From: Rubrivivax sp.
Lineage (GTDB): Bacteria; Pseudomonadota; Gammaproteobacteria; Burkholderiales; Burkholderiaceae_C
Length of the DNA stretch: 52,109 bases
Assembly: GCA_021297985.1 (NCBI GenBank)
Contig: JAJTGU010000057.1
Location: forward strand, 1-52,109
Reading direction: 5' to 3'
A program made the position numbers and the translations under genes. This document shows, in pieces, positions 20,850-31,377 of the stretch; position 1 is the first letter of the stretch; every line of letters starts with the position of its first letter. The notes under the pieces are model-generated. The model did no database searches. It was not told where the DNA came from and worked only from the letters and a program-made list of their open reading frames with translations.

Positions 20850-21296
20850 TCACAGGCAACGCGCCAGCCTGACGCGCAGCCCCTCGCGCAGCACATACAC
20901 CTGCGGCTGAGCACGGCCCTCCGGCAGCACCTCGAGCCGCAGGGCCCCACCCGAGACGATCTCGCCGCGGAATCGCGCCGCGGGCGGGCGTTCGGCATCG
21001 TTGGCGCGGGCACTGCCCGGCCCGTGGGTCTCGAAGGTCCCCTGGGCCTCGAATCGACCACCCGGTTGCCACGGCACCGCGCCCGGGATGTAGCCCGTCG
21101 CACAGTCGAGTTCCAGTCGCGTTCCTTCGGGTTCGACCACGAGTTGCGCCCGGTCGCCGCCCCATGTCCCTGCCAGCGCCGTGCCCGCTCTTGGCGCGGC
21201 GTCGATTGCCAGCGACACCCAAGGTCCCGCCAGCACCAGCAGTCCCGCCGCGATCCTGGCCGCCCCACGCCGTGGAATGTCTGTGGGCCGGGTCAT
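20850..21296 (-). CDS. Small exported protein, last gene of the algZR operon
   Basis: A 148-residue protein with an N-terminal hydrophobic segment (about residues 12-32) after an Arg-rich head, then a beta-rich body opening ALAGTWGGDRAQLVVEP, which resembles small lipocalin-like folds. It has one cysteine at LELDCATGY and another at the C-terminal RCL. No family is recognised. The ATG at 21296 overlaps the algR stop by 4 bp, so it is translated with the response regulator and may sense or report on the same signal (inference). Confidence 0.65.
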   Translation of the reverse strand: MTRPTDIPRRGAARIAAGLLVLAGPWVSLAIDAAPRAGTALAGTWGGDRAQLVVEPEGTRLELDCATGYIPGAVPWQPGGRFEAQGTFETHGPGSARANDAERPPAARFRGEIVSGGALRLEVLPEGRAQPQVYVLREGLRVRLARCL

Positions 21297-22126
21297 GGCG
21301 GCAGCAAGGCGTTCTTCACGGTTGCCAGCTGGCGCCGCGACACCGCCAGCCATTCGTCAGCGGCACCCGGCACCGCGACCCGCAGCGACCAGGCACCGGC
21401 TTCGCCGGCTTCGTCGCCGGCCTCGTCGTCACCGCGCAACGCCAGTTCGCGCATCAGCGCCTTGGCCACCAGGGCATTGCGATGAATGCGCACAAACGCA
21501 TGCCCGCTCAGTTGCGACTCCAGCTCGGCCAGCGACTCGTCGAGCACGTGCTGCCGGCCCGTGGTGCGCAGCGTCACGTACTTCTGTTCGGCCTTCAGGT
21601 AGACGATGTCGGTCAGCGGCACCCGCAGCATGCGCCCACGTTCGGCGAAGGTCAGCGCCGGCGCATCGTCTGGTGCCGCGGCGGCCCGTGCCTCGTCGCG
21701 GGTCAGGCGGACGGCCAGCCGCTCCTGCCAGCGCTGGCGCGCGCGCAGCAAGGTGGCGTGCAGGCGCTCGCGGGGCACCGGCTTGGTCAGATAGTCCAGC
21801 GCCTGGACCTCGAAGGCCGCCAGCGCATGCTCGCTGTGCGCGGTGACGAAGACCAGCAGCGGCAGATCCGGCAACGCCTCCAGCTCGGCCGCCAGTTGCA
21901 GGCCACTGGGCCCCGGCATCTGGATGTCCAGCAGCGCCAGATCGATGCCACCGGCCTTGACACGCGCCAGCGCTTCGTGGGCGTCCTGGGCCTCGGCCAC
22001 CACCGCGGCCAGCGCCTCGCCGTCGTCGGCCCGTGCCGCTTCGACCAGGGCCTTCAGCCGCCAGCGTGCCGGTGCTTCGTCGTCGGCAATCAGCACCTGC
22101 AAGGGCCGCGACGCTGTGGACGTCAC
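21293..22126 (-). CDS. algR: LytTR response regulator (AlgR-like)
   Basis: A 277-residue regulator: receiver domain with acidic DDE, phospho-acceptor D67 in LALLDIQMPGPSG and YLTKPV, then a C-terminal LytTR DNA-binding domain with IVYLKAEQKYVTLRT and FVRIHRNALV. The start is GTG at 22126, overlapping the kinase stop (GTGA). In Pseudomonas, AlgR sits between argH-algZ and hemC, and the same genes are near here. The gene symbol is by similarity of architecture and context. Confidence 0.85.
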   Translation of the reverse strand: MTSTASRPLQVLIADDEAPARWRLKALVEAARADDGEALAAVVAEAQDAHEALARVKAGGIDLALLDIQMPGPSGLQLAAELEALPDLPLLVFVTAHSEHALAAFEVQALDYLTKPVPRERLHATLLRARQRWQERLAVRLTRDEARAAAAPDDAPALTFAERGRMLRVPLTDIVYLKAEQKYVTLRTTGRQHVLDESLAELESQLSGHAFVRIHRNALVAKALMRELALRGDDEAGDEAGEAGAWSLRVAVPGAADEWLAVSRRQLATVKNALLPP

Positions 22127-23283
22127 GGCATCGGCACCAGCAGGCGGACATGGAACTGCCCGGGCTCGCGCTGGATGTCGCACTGCCCGGCCAGGTCATG
22201 CAGCAGTCGCAGGCGCTCGCGAACGTTGGGCAGGGCCATGCCCAGGCCCGGCGGGCCGGTGCGGTCGCCGACGGTGTTGCTGACCCGCAGGTCGACCTGG
22301 CCGGCACGCACGGTGGCGCGGATCCACAGCTCGCCGCCACGGGCGTTCGGTTCGACGCCATGGCGAACCGCATTCTCGACCAGGGGCTGCAACACCAGCG
22401 GCGGCACCCGTGCGCTCGCCACCTTGGGGTCGATCTCCCAGTGCACGACAAGCCGGCTGCCGAATCGGACCTGCTCGATCGCCAGGTAGCGCCGCGCAAG
22501 ATCGATCTCTTCAGACAGGGGCACCGAGGACCCCGCCTCCGCCAGCGCGGTGCGGAACAGCTGGGCCAGGTCTTCAAGCACCGCTTCCGCACGTTCGGGC
22601 GCGACACGCACCAGGGCCATCGCCGTGTTCAATGCGTTGAACAGGAAGTGCGGCCGGATCCGCGACTGCAGCTCGGCCAGCCGGGCATGGGCATCGGCCG
22701 GCCGGCCGGCGCGTGCGCGCAACTCAAGCCAGATCCAGACCAGCCCGGCCAGACATCCACCGCCCAAGGCCACGGCCAGGCCCTGCAGCGCGGGCTCCGC
22801 GACGCGAGCGCCATCGCCGCCACCGACCAATCCGATCCAGACCAGCCCCCGCGAGACGCTCCACGCCAGCAGGGCCCCCAGGCCCACCACCAGCGCCGCG
22901 CGCACGGCGCCGGCCTGGCGTTGCAAGGGCCCCTTGGCGGCGCAAACCACCACCAGCCAGAGCAGAGTCGCCGCCAGGCCACCGAGCGCCAGCGCCGCCT
23001 GGCGCTGCGCCCAGTCGGTCGCCGACGCGGCATCGGCCAGGGCCAGCACGGCACACACGCCCTGCACGAACAGCAGCGCACGCAAGGCCAGCGCGGGGTG
23101 GCAGACATCGAACGCGGCGGTGGCGCTCAGCCGTTCTCGCTTTTCGGCGCGACGCCCGGCCTCGACAGCCCCAAAGCGCGAGACCTCGAACTGCATCGTC
23201 GAATACTCCGACACGCGCGTCGACTCGGGCCAAACGCTGGCCGGGCGGCTGTCGGGAGCGTCAGGCGGAGAGGCGGCGGGCAT
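22123..23283 (-). CDS. algZ: LytS/AlgZ-type sensor histidine kinase
   Basis: A kinase of about 386 residues. About four hydrophobic segments lie between residues 60 and 165, followed by the His_kinase domain with RIRPHFLFNALNT (H212 the likely phosphorylated residue), an ATPase domain with PPLVLQPLVENAVRHGV, and GLGMALPNVRERL. It lacks the usual HisKA H-box, as expected for this class. The start at 23283 is uncertain; ATG codons both upstream and downstream are possible. It is divergent from argH, as in Pseudomonas. Confidence 0.83.
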   Translation of the reverse strand: MPAASPPDAPDSRPASVWPESTRVSEYSTMQFEVSRFGAVEAGRRAEKRERLSATAAFDVCHPALALRALLFVQGVCAVLALADAASATDWAQRQAALALGGLAATLLWLVVVCAAKGPLQRQAGAVRAALVVGLGALLAWSVSRGLVWIGLVGGGDGARVAEPALQGLAVALGGGCLAGLVWIWLELRARAGRPADAHARLAELQSRIRPHFLFNALNTAMALVRVAPERAEAVLEDLAQLFRTALAEAGSSVPLSEEIDLARRYLAIEQVRFGSRLVVHWEIDPKVASARVPPLVLQPLVENAVRHGVEPNARGGELWIRATVRAGQVDLRVSNTVGDRTGPPGLGMALPNVRERLRLLHDLAGQCDIQREPGQFHVRLLVPMP

Positions 23284-23313
23284 CGTGGCGGACGTCGGGC
23301 AAGGGTGCGGGGG

Positions 23314-23319
23314 ATCATA
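23314..23319 (-). promoter_or_regulatory. Possible -10 element for algZ
   Basis: TATGAT on the minus strand lies about 30 bp upstream of the proposed algZ start in an AT-rich patch. The best -35 candidate, TTGGCG, is 21 bases away, longer than ideal, so this is tentative. Confidence 0.3.
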
Positions 23320-23359
23320 GTGATTTACCCTCCCGGCCATCGCCAAGCTTCCCTGCCCC

Positions 23360-24793
<1,434 letters not shown>

Positions 24794-24828
24794 CGCCCGA
24801 GCCCGAAGCCGCTGTGAACGAGGCCGCC

Positions 24829-26871
24829 ATGACCACCGTGCGCACGATGTGCCCGATGAACTGCCACCCGACGCTGTGTGGCATGTTGGTCGAGTTGCAG
24901 GACCAGCGGCTGGTGGGCGTGCGTGGCGACCCGGACAACCCGGACAGCCGCGGCTTCCTTTGCGTCCGCGGCCAGGCGTCGCGGGAGGTGTTCGACAACC
25001 CGGCGCGCCTGTTGCACCCGCTGCTGCGCGACCGGCGCGACCAGCCGTTTCGCCGCGCCACCTGGGACGAGGCGCTGGACCGCATCGCCAGGGCCATCGC
25101 AGACCAGCCGCCGCAGGCCACCGCGATCTGGCCCGGACACGGCAGCTTCACCACCCACTACGGGACGCGCATCAACGCACAGCTGTTTGCGCGTTTTGCC
25201 AACCTGCACGGCAGCCAGTTCTTCAGCCCGACCATGATCTGCTGGGGCCTGGGCGCCTTTGGCCTGGCGCTGACCGGCATGCTGGAAACGCACACGAAGG
25301 AGGACATGGGCGAGCACTCGCGGCTGATCCTGCTGTGGGGCGCCAACTTCGCGAGCCAGCCCAACACGGCGCGCTTCGTCAACGCGGCCCGTTCGCGTGG
25401 CGCGCGGGTGGTCGCCATCGACGTGCGCCAGACCGAGGCCACGGCCAAGGCACACGAGGTGCTGCTTCTGAAACCCGGCACCGACGGCGCGCTGGCGCTG
25501 GCGCTGATGCATGTCATCTGCGCCGAGCGCCTGTTCGATGCCGACTTCGTCGAGCGGCACACCGTCGGCTTTGCCGAGCTGGCCACTCAATTGGAGCGTT
25601 ACTCGCCGCAGTGGGCGGCAGGGGTGACCGGCATCGCGGCCGAGCGCATCGTGGCGCTGGCGCGGCTCTACGCCGGCACCCGGCCGGCGATGATCGTGCT
25701 CGGTGGCAGCTCGATGCACAAGGGCGACAACGGCTGGCAGGCCTCGCGTGCCATCGCCTGCCTGCCGGGGCTGACCGGCCAGGTCGGCGTGCCCGGCGCC
25801 GGCTTCGGGCCGCGTCACGGCGCCGCGGCCCACGGCCGCGGGCTTGCGAACGTCAGCGAGCCACAGCGCCGCCCGCCGGGCACGGCGCTGCCCAACCAGA
25901 TGTCGGGCGTGATCCAGGCGCTGAACGACGGCCGCATCGCCAACCTGCTGCTGATGGGCACGAACATGCTGTCCTCGTTTGCCGACGCCACCCGCGTGGC
26001 CGAGGGCCTGGCCCGCACGCGCCTGGTGGTCAGCCACGACCTGTTCCTCAACGACACGGCGATGCGGTTTGCCGACGTCGTGCTGCCGTCCACCGCGTGG
26101 CTGGAGGAGCTGGGCTGCAAGTCCGCCTTCACGCACCTTTACCTGATGGAGCCCGCGCTGCCCCCCGCCGGCGAGACACGGTCGGCCAGCGACCTGATGC
26201 GCGCGCTCGCGGGCCGACTGGGTCTGCACGACTTCTTCCCGTGGGCCGACGACGAAGCCCTGCTCGACGCCGTGCTCGACCACCCGGCGACCGGGCACGC
26301 GACGACCGCGTCGCTGCGGGCCCAGGGCGGCATGGCCGAGTTGCGCATCTCGCATGTCGCCAACCCGACGCTGGACTTCGACACCCCATCGCGCAAGATC
26401 GAGTTCTTTTCCGAGGACGCTGCCCGCATGGGCTTGCCGCCCTTGCCCGAATGGCAGGCCCCGGCCGGGCACGACCCGGAAAGTCGCTACCCGCTGGTGT
26501 TGACCCAGGGCCGGACGCTCGCCCACTTCCACGCGTTCTACAACAACGGCCGCGAGCTGCCGACCCTGGCCCGCCGTGAATCCGAGCCCCGGGTCTGGAT
26601 CTCGCCCGCCGACGCTGCCGCACGGGGCCTGGTCGACGGCGCCGCGATCCGCGTCCACAACGCCCTCGGCGAGCTGCCGGCGCGGGCCCACGTGACCGAC
26701 CGCATCCCACCCGGCACGCTGTGGCTGCGCGACGGCTGGCCAGGCCTCAACACCTTGACCGACAGCGCACCGGTCCTGCCCGACGCGGCGGTCGACCGCT
26801 TTGCGTTTTCGGCCGGGCAGTCGAGCTTCGATGCGCGGGTGGAGGTCGAAGCGGCTGAAGCCATTGCGTAG
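24829..26871 (+). CDS. Molybdopterin oxidoreductase (DMSO-reductase superfamily), substrate unknown
   Basis: A 680-residue soluble bis-MGD enzyme with no Tat signal, so cytoplasmic. An N-terminal [4Fe-4S] site is formed by C8, C12, C17 and C45; the spacing C-x3-C-x4-C differs slightly from the common C-x2/3-C-x3-C. C138 in TMICWGLG is a possible Mo ligand. ILLWGANFASQPNT, GTNMLSSF and ADVVLPSTAWLEE are cofactor-binding blocks, and the C-terminal domain (RYPLVLTQGRT, WISPADAAARGLVDG) is complete. No electron-transfer subunit is adjacent. The ATG is supported by GAGG five bases upstream. Confidence 0.85.
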   Translation: MTTVRTMCPMNCHPTLCGMLVELQDQRLVGVRGDPDNPDSRGFLCVRGQASREVFDNPARLLHPLLRDRRDQPFRRATWDEALDRIARAIADQPPQATAIWPGHGSFTTHYGTRINAQLFARFANLHGSQFFSPTMICWGLGAFGLALTGMLETHTKEDMGEHSRLILLWGANFASQPNTARFVNAARSRGARVVAIDVRQTEATAKAHEVLLLKPGTDGALALALMHVICAERLFDADFVERHTVGFAELATQLERYSPQWAAGVTGIAAERIVALARLYAGTRPAMIVLGGSSMHKGDNGWQASRAIACLPGLTGQVGVPGAGFGPRHGAAAHGRGLANVSEPQRRPPGTALPNQMSGVIQALNDGRIANLLLMGTNMLSSFADATRVAEGLARTRLVVSHDLFLNDTAMRFADVVLPSTAWLEELGCKSAFTHLYLMEPALPPAGETRSASDLMRALAGRLGLHDFFPWADDEALLDAVLDHPATGHATTASLRAQGGMAELRISHVANPTLDFDTPSRKIEFFSEDAARMGLPPLPEWQAPAGHDPESRYPLVLTQGRTLAHFHAFYNNGRELPTLARRESEPRVWISPADAAARGLVDGAAIRVHNALGELPARAHVTDRIPPGTLWLRDGWPGLNTLTDSAPVLPDAAVDRFAFSAGQSSFDARVEVEAAEAIA

Positions 26872-26905
26872 TTCGAAGGCTTGAGTGCGTCGCTTGATGC
26901 GTAGC

Positions 26906-26925
26906 GACGACGCGACGGCGTCGTC
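26906..26925. terminator. Hairpin between convergent genes
   Basis: GACGACGC (26906-26913) pairs perfectly with GCGTCGTC (26918-26925) around GACG. It lies between the molybdoenzyme and the converging kinase gene, touching the kinase stop codon. There is no T tract, so a true intrinsic terminator is uncertain. Confidence 0.35.
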
Positions 26926-28135
26926 AGGCCAGCACCCGCGCCCGCGTCGTGCCCCCGTGTTGGATGAGTTCGAGCCGACCGCCCGCCGCATCCAGCAGCC
27001 GCTGCACGATCGCCAGGCCAAAGCCGTGGCCGGCTTGCGGAGACTCGGCATCCGGGTTGGTGATGCACAGCGCCTGGTCGTCGAAGTCGACACGCACCTG
27101 GCCTCCGGCGCGCCCGTGGACAAAGGCGTTGCCCAGCAGACTGGCCAGCGCCAACTGCAGCACCGGTGTCGGCAGGCGCAGCCGGGCCTGGCGGTCGAGT
27201 TGCACGTCCAGGCTCAGCGCCTGCCGGTCCAGCCAGTCGGCATGGGCCAGCACCCACTGCTCCAGCAGCGGCAGCACGGCCACAGGCTCGTGGGTCTTGC
27301 CGGGGTTCGACTCGCCTTCGCGCGCCAGCACAAGCAGTGTCGAGACCGTCTGCTGCATCCACAGCGTGGACGCGTGCAGCGTGGCCAGCGCGGTCTGCAA
27401 CGAGGGCGCCATGGCCGGATCGGCCTGCAGCCTCTCGATGCCCAGCAGCAGCACCGCCAACGGCGTTCGCAGTTCGTGACTGGCGTCGCGGGTGAAGGCC
27501 TGCTCGCGGACGATGAAGTCGTGCGTGCGCGCCAGCAGCGCGTCAAAAGCGCGGGCGACCTCGCCGACTTCGTCTTTGCCCAGTCCCTGCGCCACCGAGA
27601 CCGGATGTTGCCCCGGCGACGCCGCGGCCACCCGGCCGGCCAGCGTCTCCAGGGGTGCAGTCACGCGTCGTGCCAAGACCCAGCCCAGCACCAGCGCCAG
27701 CGCCACCATCGCCAGGCCCCAGCCGGCCAGCCAGGTCAGCAGCTCGGTGCGGATCGGCCGCACGATCAGCTGCTGGCTGACCTCGGCCACCAGCCAGGGT
27801 GCACGGCCGGGCTGCTCGAGCGGCAGCAGGTGGTAATGGCGGCCGTTCATGCCCGCCATCTCGAGCCGGTTCGGCTCCCGGGACAGCACCTCGGCCACCT
27901 CCGCCGGCAGGGTGGCCGCCGACTCGTGGAGCACGATGAAGTCGGCCCCCGTGCGACCCCAACGGCCGTGCTGCTGCCGGTGGGCCTGCTGGGCGCTGGC
28001 CTCCTGGATCAGCAGGCGGTCGAGGAATCGGTCTTCGACGGTGTAGACAAAGGCCATCGCAAACAGACCGAACAAGGCGGTCACGACCAGCGTGAAGAGC
28101 GCCAGCGCCAGCATCCAGCGGCGGTGCAGGGTCAT
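26924..28135 (-). CDS. Sensor histidine kinase (HisKA type) of the YbbAP-linked system
   Basis: A 403-residue kinase: first helix at residues about 10-31, a small periplasmic domain of about 100 residues, second helix at about 133-155, a HAMP region (ARRVTAPLETLAGRVAA), the H-box RDASHELRTPLAV with H220, and an ATPase domain with the N-box near LLGNAFVHG and the G-box GHGFGLAIVQRLL. The sensor domain has no feature I recognise. It overlaps the response-regulator stop by 4 bp and is the last gene of a four-gene operon with an ABC transporter. Confidence 0.9.
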   Translation of the reverse strand: MTLHRRWMLALALFTLVVTALFGLFAMAFVYTVEDRFLDRLLIQEASAQQAHRQQHGRWGRTGADFIVLHESAATLPAEVAEVLSREPNRLEMAGMNGRHYHLLPLEQPGRAPWLVAEVSQQLIVRPIRTELLTWLAGWGLAMVALALVLGWVLARRVTAPLETLAGRVAAASPGQHPVSVAQGLGKDEVGEVARAFDALLARTHDFIVREQAFTRDASHELRTPLAVLLLGIERLQADPAMAPSLQTALATLHASTLWMQQTVSTLLVLAREGESNPGKTHEPVAVLPLLEQWVLAHADWLDRQALSLDVQLDRQARLRLPTPVLQLALASLLGNAFVHGRAGGQVRVDFDDQALCITNPDAESPQAGHGFGLAIVQRLLDAAGGRLELIQHGGTTRARVLA

Positions 28136-28887
28136 GGCAGCGTTCTCGGGTGGGGCGCGCCTTTGTCGGCCGCGACCTGCAGCCGGAGCCCGACCCCGTG
28201 CACGGTGTGCAGCATCGGAGTGGCGAAGGGCTTGTCCAGTTGCTGTCGCAGTTGGTACAGGTGGGTGCGCAAAGGGTCGGACTCGGGCGGGTCATCGTCC
28301 CAGAGGCGGCGGATCAGCTCGCTGCGGGTCAAGGCACGCGGCCAGGCCTCGGCCAGCAGCAGCAGGATGGAAAGCGCGGTGGGCGGCAGCGCCAGGCGCT
28401 GGCCTTCGCGCCAGGCCTCGCGCGAGCGGCGGTCGATGGCCAGCGGGCCGATGTGCAGCCGGTAGTCCTGCCCGGCGCCCGCGCGCCGCGCCAACGCCTG
28501 AACCCGGGCCAGGAGTTCGTCGCCGGCAAAGGGCTTGACGAGATAGTCGTCGGCACCGGCGTCAAAGCCCGCCAGCTTGTCGGGAAGGCTGTCGCGCGCG
28601 GTCAGCATCAGCACCGGGACCGGCTGCGCGGCCTGGGCCCGCAAACGGCGGCACAGCTCCAGGCCGCTCAAGCCCGGCAGGCCCAGGTCCAGCACCATCA
28701 CATCGGGCGGCGAGTCCAGCGCCAGCTCCAGTGCGATGCGGCCATCGCTGGCCTCATCCACGCGGTGCCCCGCCGCCAGCAGCAGCGAGGTGATCTGCTC
28801 GCGCAGCGGTGCGTGGTCTTCGACGACCAGCACGCGGGTCGGGAGCGGGCGCAGCGGGGACGCGGCTGCCGGGTGGTCAGCGTTCAT
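28132..28887 (-). CDS. OmpR-family response regulator
   Basis: A 251-residue regulator. The receiver domain has VLVVEDH, D67 in VMVLDLGLPGLSG, the Thr/Ser switch in LMLTARD and the lysine of YLVKPF. The C-terminal winged helix has LALPPTALSILLLLAE and HLYQLRQQLDKPF, ending VHGVGLRLQ. It starts six bases after the permease stop and overlaps the kinase gene by 4 bp, so it is co-expressed with the ABC transporter and may control that operon (inference). Confidence 0.93.
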   Translation of the reverse strand: MNADHPAAASPLRPLPTRVLVVEDHAPLREQITSLLLAAGHRVDEASDGRIALELALDSPPDVMVLDLGLPGLSGLELCRRLRAQAAQPVPVLMLTARDSLPDKLAGFDAGADDYLVKPFAGDELLARVQALARRAGAGQDYRLHIGPLAIDRRSREAWREGQRLALPPTALSILLLLAEAWPRALTRSELIRRLWDDDPPESDPLRTHLYQLRQQLDKPFATPMLHTVHGVGLRLQVAADKGAPHPRTLP

Positions 28888-28893
28888 GGGGCT

Positions 28894-31377
28894 TCAGGTT
28901 GAGGTCGCCAGAAGATCCCGCACCGAGACCTTCAGGCTCTGACGGCAGGCGATGTAGCCCACCACGCACACGGCTGCCACCATGGCAACCACCATCCCGG
29001 CCACCCACAGCACATCTGGGTTGTAGCTCAGCCTGAACTGGGAGCGGTAGATCAGCAGTCCCGCGATCCAGGTGCCGGCAACAGCACCCGTGGCGGCAAT
29101 CAGGGCCGTCACGCCCCAATCATAGAAATTCAGCCGCAGGCAATCGTTGTGATTCAGTCCCATGCTCATCAGCAGCCCGTTCTTCTGGCGGTCATCGGTG
29201 CTGAAACCGCTCACGGAGGCTGCGAGCACAAAGAGCGCCAACAAGAGCACCATCGCCGCGTAGCCGCTGGTCACCTTCGTGACGATGCCGAGCGTGCGGT
29301 CAAAACGTTCGGTCAGCTCCCGCAGCGGCACCAGCGAGAGCGTCGGGTGTTGCTGCCACAGGCCCGCCAGCGCATCCCATGCCGGTGCTGGCAATTCCAT
29401 ACTGCCCATGTAGCGCGTTGGGGCATCCAGTTGTGCCCGGGCCGACCGCGGCACCTGGAACCAGAAGGTGATCGAGCTGCCGCCCGGCTGGTAGGCGTGG
29501 CTGGCCACCAGTGTGAAGTCGTAGGACTTGCCGTCGATCTGGTAGGTGAGCGTGTCGCCATGGCTCAGGCCCAAGTCGGTCATGACCTCGGACTCGGCGG
29601 AAATCTGCTGCCAGCGCTCGGTGCCTGCGGGCCACCATAGGCCGCCGACAAGGCGGTTGTTCGCGGGCAGGGTGTCGGTCCAGCTCAGCCGGATCGGATC
29701 CGCGAGGCTGGCCATCGTGTCGCTGGGCCTCGGGCTGTGCTCGGCAAGGGTCTTGCCATTGACGGCCACCAGCTGTGCGGACACGAATGGGCGCAGGGTG
29801 CGTACGCTGCTGCCGGTCTCCGCCGCCCAACGCTGAAGCGCGTCGATCTGGCCGGCGTGTGCTTGCGCGATCAGCAGATTGCCATCATGGCTGCGGCCAT
29901 GTCTTTCCATCGTCGCGCCCAGGTCCCGCATCAGCATCAGCGTGAACAGAAGCAGGAGCCCGCACAGGCCCAGCCCCAGAACCTGCGCCGATTTGGCGAA
30001 CAAGCGCTGGCGCATGATGAAGAAGGCGAAAGGCAGCAGGCCGCTGCGTCGTCGCCCCCACAGATCCCCCAGCCGGATGACGGTCCAGGTCAGGGCCACC
30101 ATCAAGGCCAGCGCCACCGCGATGGCCGCGAGCGTCATGCCCGTCAACTGCCAATTGTCGGAATAGGCCGTGGTCAGCTTGGTGGCTGCGGTGATGCTCC
30201 AGAACAGCCGATGCCAGACATAGCGGCCCTCAGTCGGATTGCGGATCAGCGACAGCAAGGAGGCGCGCGACAGCTGGATGAAGCTGGGAACCTGCAGCGC
30301 ATACAGCAGCAAGAACGCCAGGCCGACCGTCTTCAAGGCGGGTCCCCAGTGGCCTGTCGCTTGAAGCCCCGGGAAGTGGTCTTGCAGCTGGGCGACGATC
30401 AGGCCGTACGCCAGCGTGGCCAGCAGGCTGGCAACAAGGACGGACAGGATGAAGCCGATCAGCCACTCACCCAGCGCCATCAGCATCCCCGTTCGCGTGC
30501 GGGTTCCGAAGCTTGCATAGATCGCGAGCCGGTAGCGCATCTTTGCAAGCCAGCGGCGGTTGGTCATGTCCAGGGCCACGGCGCCCATGAAGAACAGGAT
30601 CACGGAGGCCAGGCCGAGGAAGTTCTCGGTTCGCTGCCAGAAGCTTGCAAGCGGGTGCTGACCACCGTTCTTCTGGATCAGCTTCGCGCCCGGCAAGGCC
30701 GTTTGCACCCAGTCCTCGATCGCCTGTTGCCGGCCTTCATCCGCGGTGACGAGATAGCGCGTGCGGACCTGGCTGCCCTGCAGCGATTCACCCTGCAGGC
30801 TCTGGGTGTGCACCATCGCGCGCAAGGCCGTGCTGTGGCCTTCCATGAGGCGGTCGGGTTCATGAAACAGGATCGCGCCGAGCCGAAGCTTCGTGCCAGC
30901 GACGCTGAGGGTGTCACCCACCTGCGTTCGCAGCTGGATGGCAAGCCTCGAATCAAGCCAGATCTCCCCGACCTTCGGGCCCTGGCTGACCGCACGTTGC
31001 GTGGCCGCCGGTGTGTCGCCCACCTGAAGCTGTCCCTGCAGCGGGTAGGCGTCATCGACCCGTTTCAGGCGCACGCGGGCCCACACCTCGTGGTGCGTGA
31101 GGGTGATGTCGCTCAACTGCGTGACCGACTGGCGCGGCGCCAGCGATCTGAACGCGATCTCGTCCTCACCCTTCAGCCGCGCATGGCTCTCGAGCACCAG
31201 GTCGGAGCCGAGCATCTGGTCGAGGTTGTGTGCCAGGTAGCTCTGGATCGACGCGCTGGTCAGCGTCAGCGTCAGCAGGAAAAACAGCATGGCGACTTGC
31301 GTGGCCATGCTGATGCGGCCGTCACCTTCCTTCAGGTCCCGCCAGCAGTTCTCGAGGGTCAGCAGAACCAAGTTCAT
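28894..31377 (-). CDS. YbbP-like ABC transporter permease (two FtsX domains)
   Basis: An 827-residue permease. A first helix (residues about 27-46) is followed by a large extracytoplasmic domain to about 255, then three helices forming one FtsX unit, two central helices, a second extracytoplasmic domain and a final three-helix FtsX unit. This ten-helix plan matches YbbP rather than the four-helix MacB or LolC/E. Such exporters move lipids, lipoproteins or hydrophobic compounds from the membrane. The ATG overlaps the ATPase stop (ATGA). Confidence 0.78.
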   Translation of the reverse strand: MNLVLLTLENCWRDLKEGDGRISMATQVAMLFFLLTLTLTSASIQSYLAHNLDQMLGSDLVLESHARLKGEDEIAFRSLAPRQSVTQLSDITLTHHEVWARVRLKRVDDAYPLQGQLQVGDTPAATQRAVSQGPKVGEIWLDSRLAIQLRTQVGDTLSVAGTKLRLGAILFHEPDRLMEGHSTALRAMVHTQSLQGESLQGSQVRTRYLVTADEGRQQAIEDWVQTALPGAKLIQKNGGQHPLASFWQRTENFLGLASVILFFMGAVALDMTNRRWLAKMRYRLAIYASFGTRTRTGMLMALGEWLIGFILSVLVASLLATLAYGLIVAQLQDHFPGLQATGHWGPALKTVGLAFLLLYALQVPSFIQLSRASLLSLIRNPTEGRYVWHRLFWSITAATKLTTAYSDNWQLTGMTLAAIAVALALMVALTWTVIRLGDLWGRRRSGLLPFAFFIMRQRLFAKSAQVLGLGLCGLLLLFTLMLMRDLGATMERHGRSHDGNLLIAQAHAGQIDALQRWAAETGSSVRTLRPFVSAQLVAVNGKTLAEHSPRPSDTMASLADPIRLSWTDTLPANNRLVGGLWWPAGTERWQQISAESEVMTDLGLSHGDTLTYQIDGKSYDFTLVASHAYQPGGSSITFWFQVPRSARAQLDAPTRYMGSMELPAPAWDALAGLWQQHPTLSLVPLRELTERFDRTLGIVTKVTSGYAAMVLLLALFVLAASVSGFSTDDRQKNGLLMSMGLNHNDCLRLNFYDWGVTALIAATGAVAGTWIAGLLIYRSQFRLSYNPDVLWVAGMVVAMVAAVCVVGYIACRQSLKVSVRDLLATST

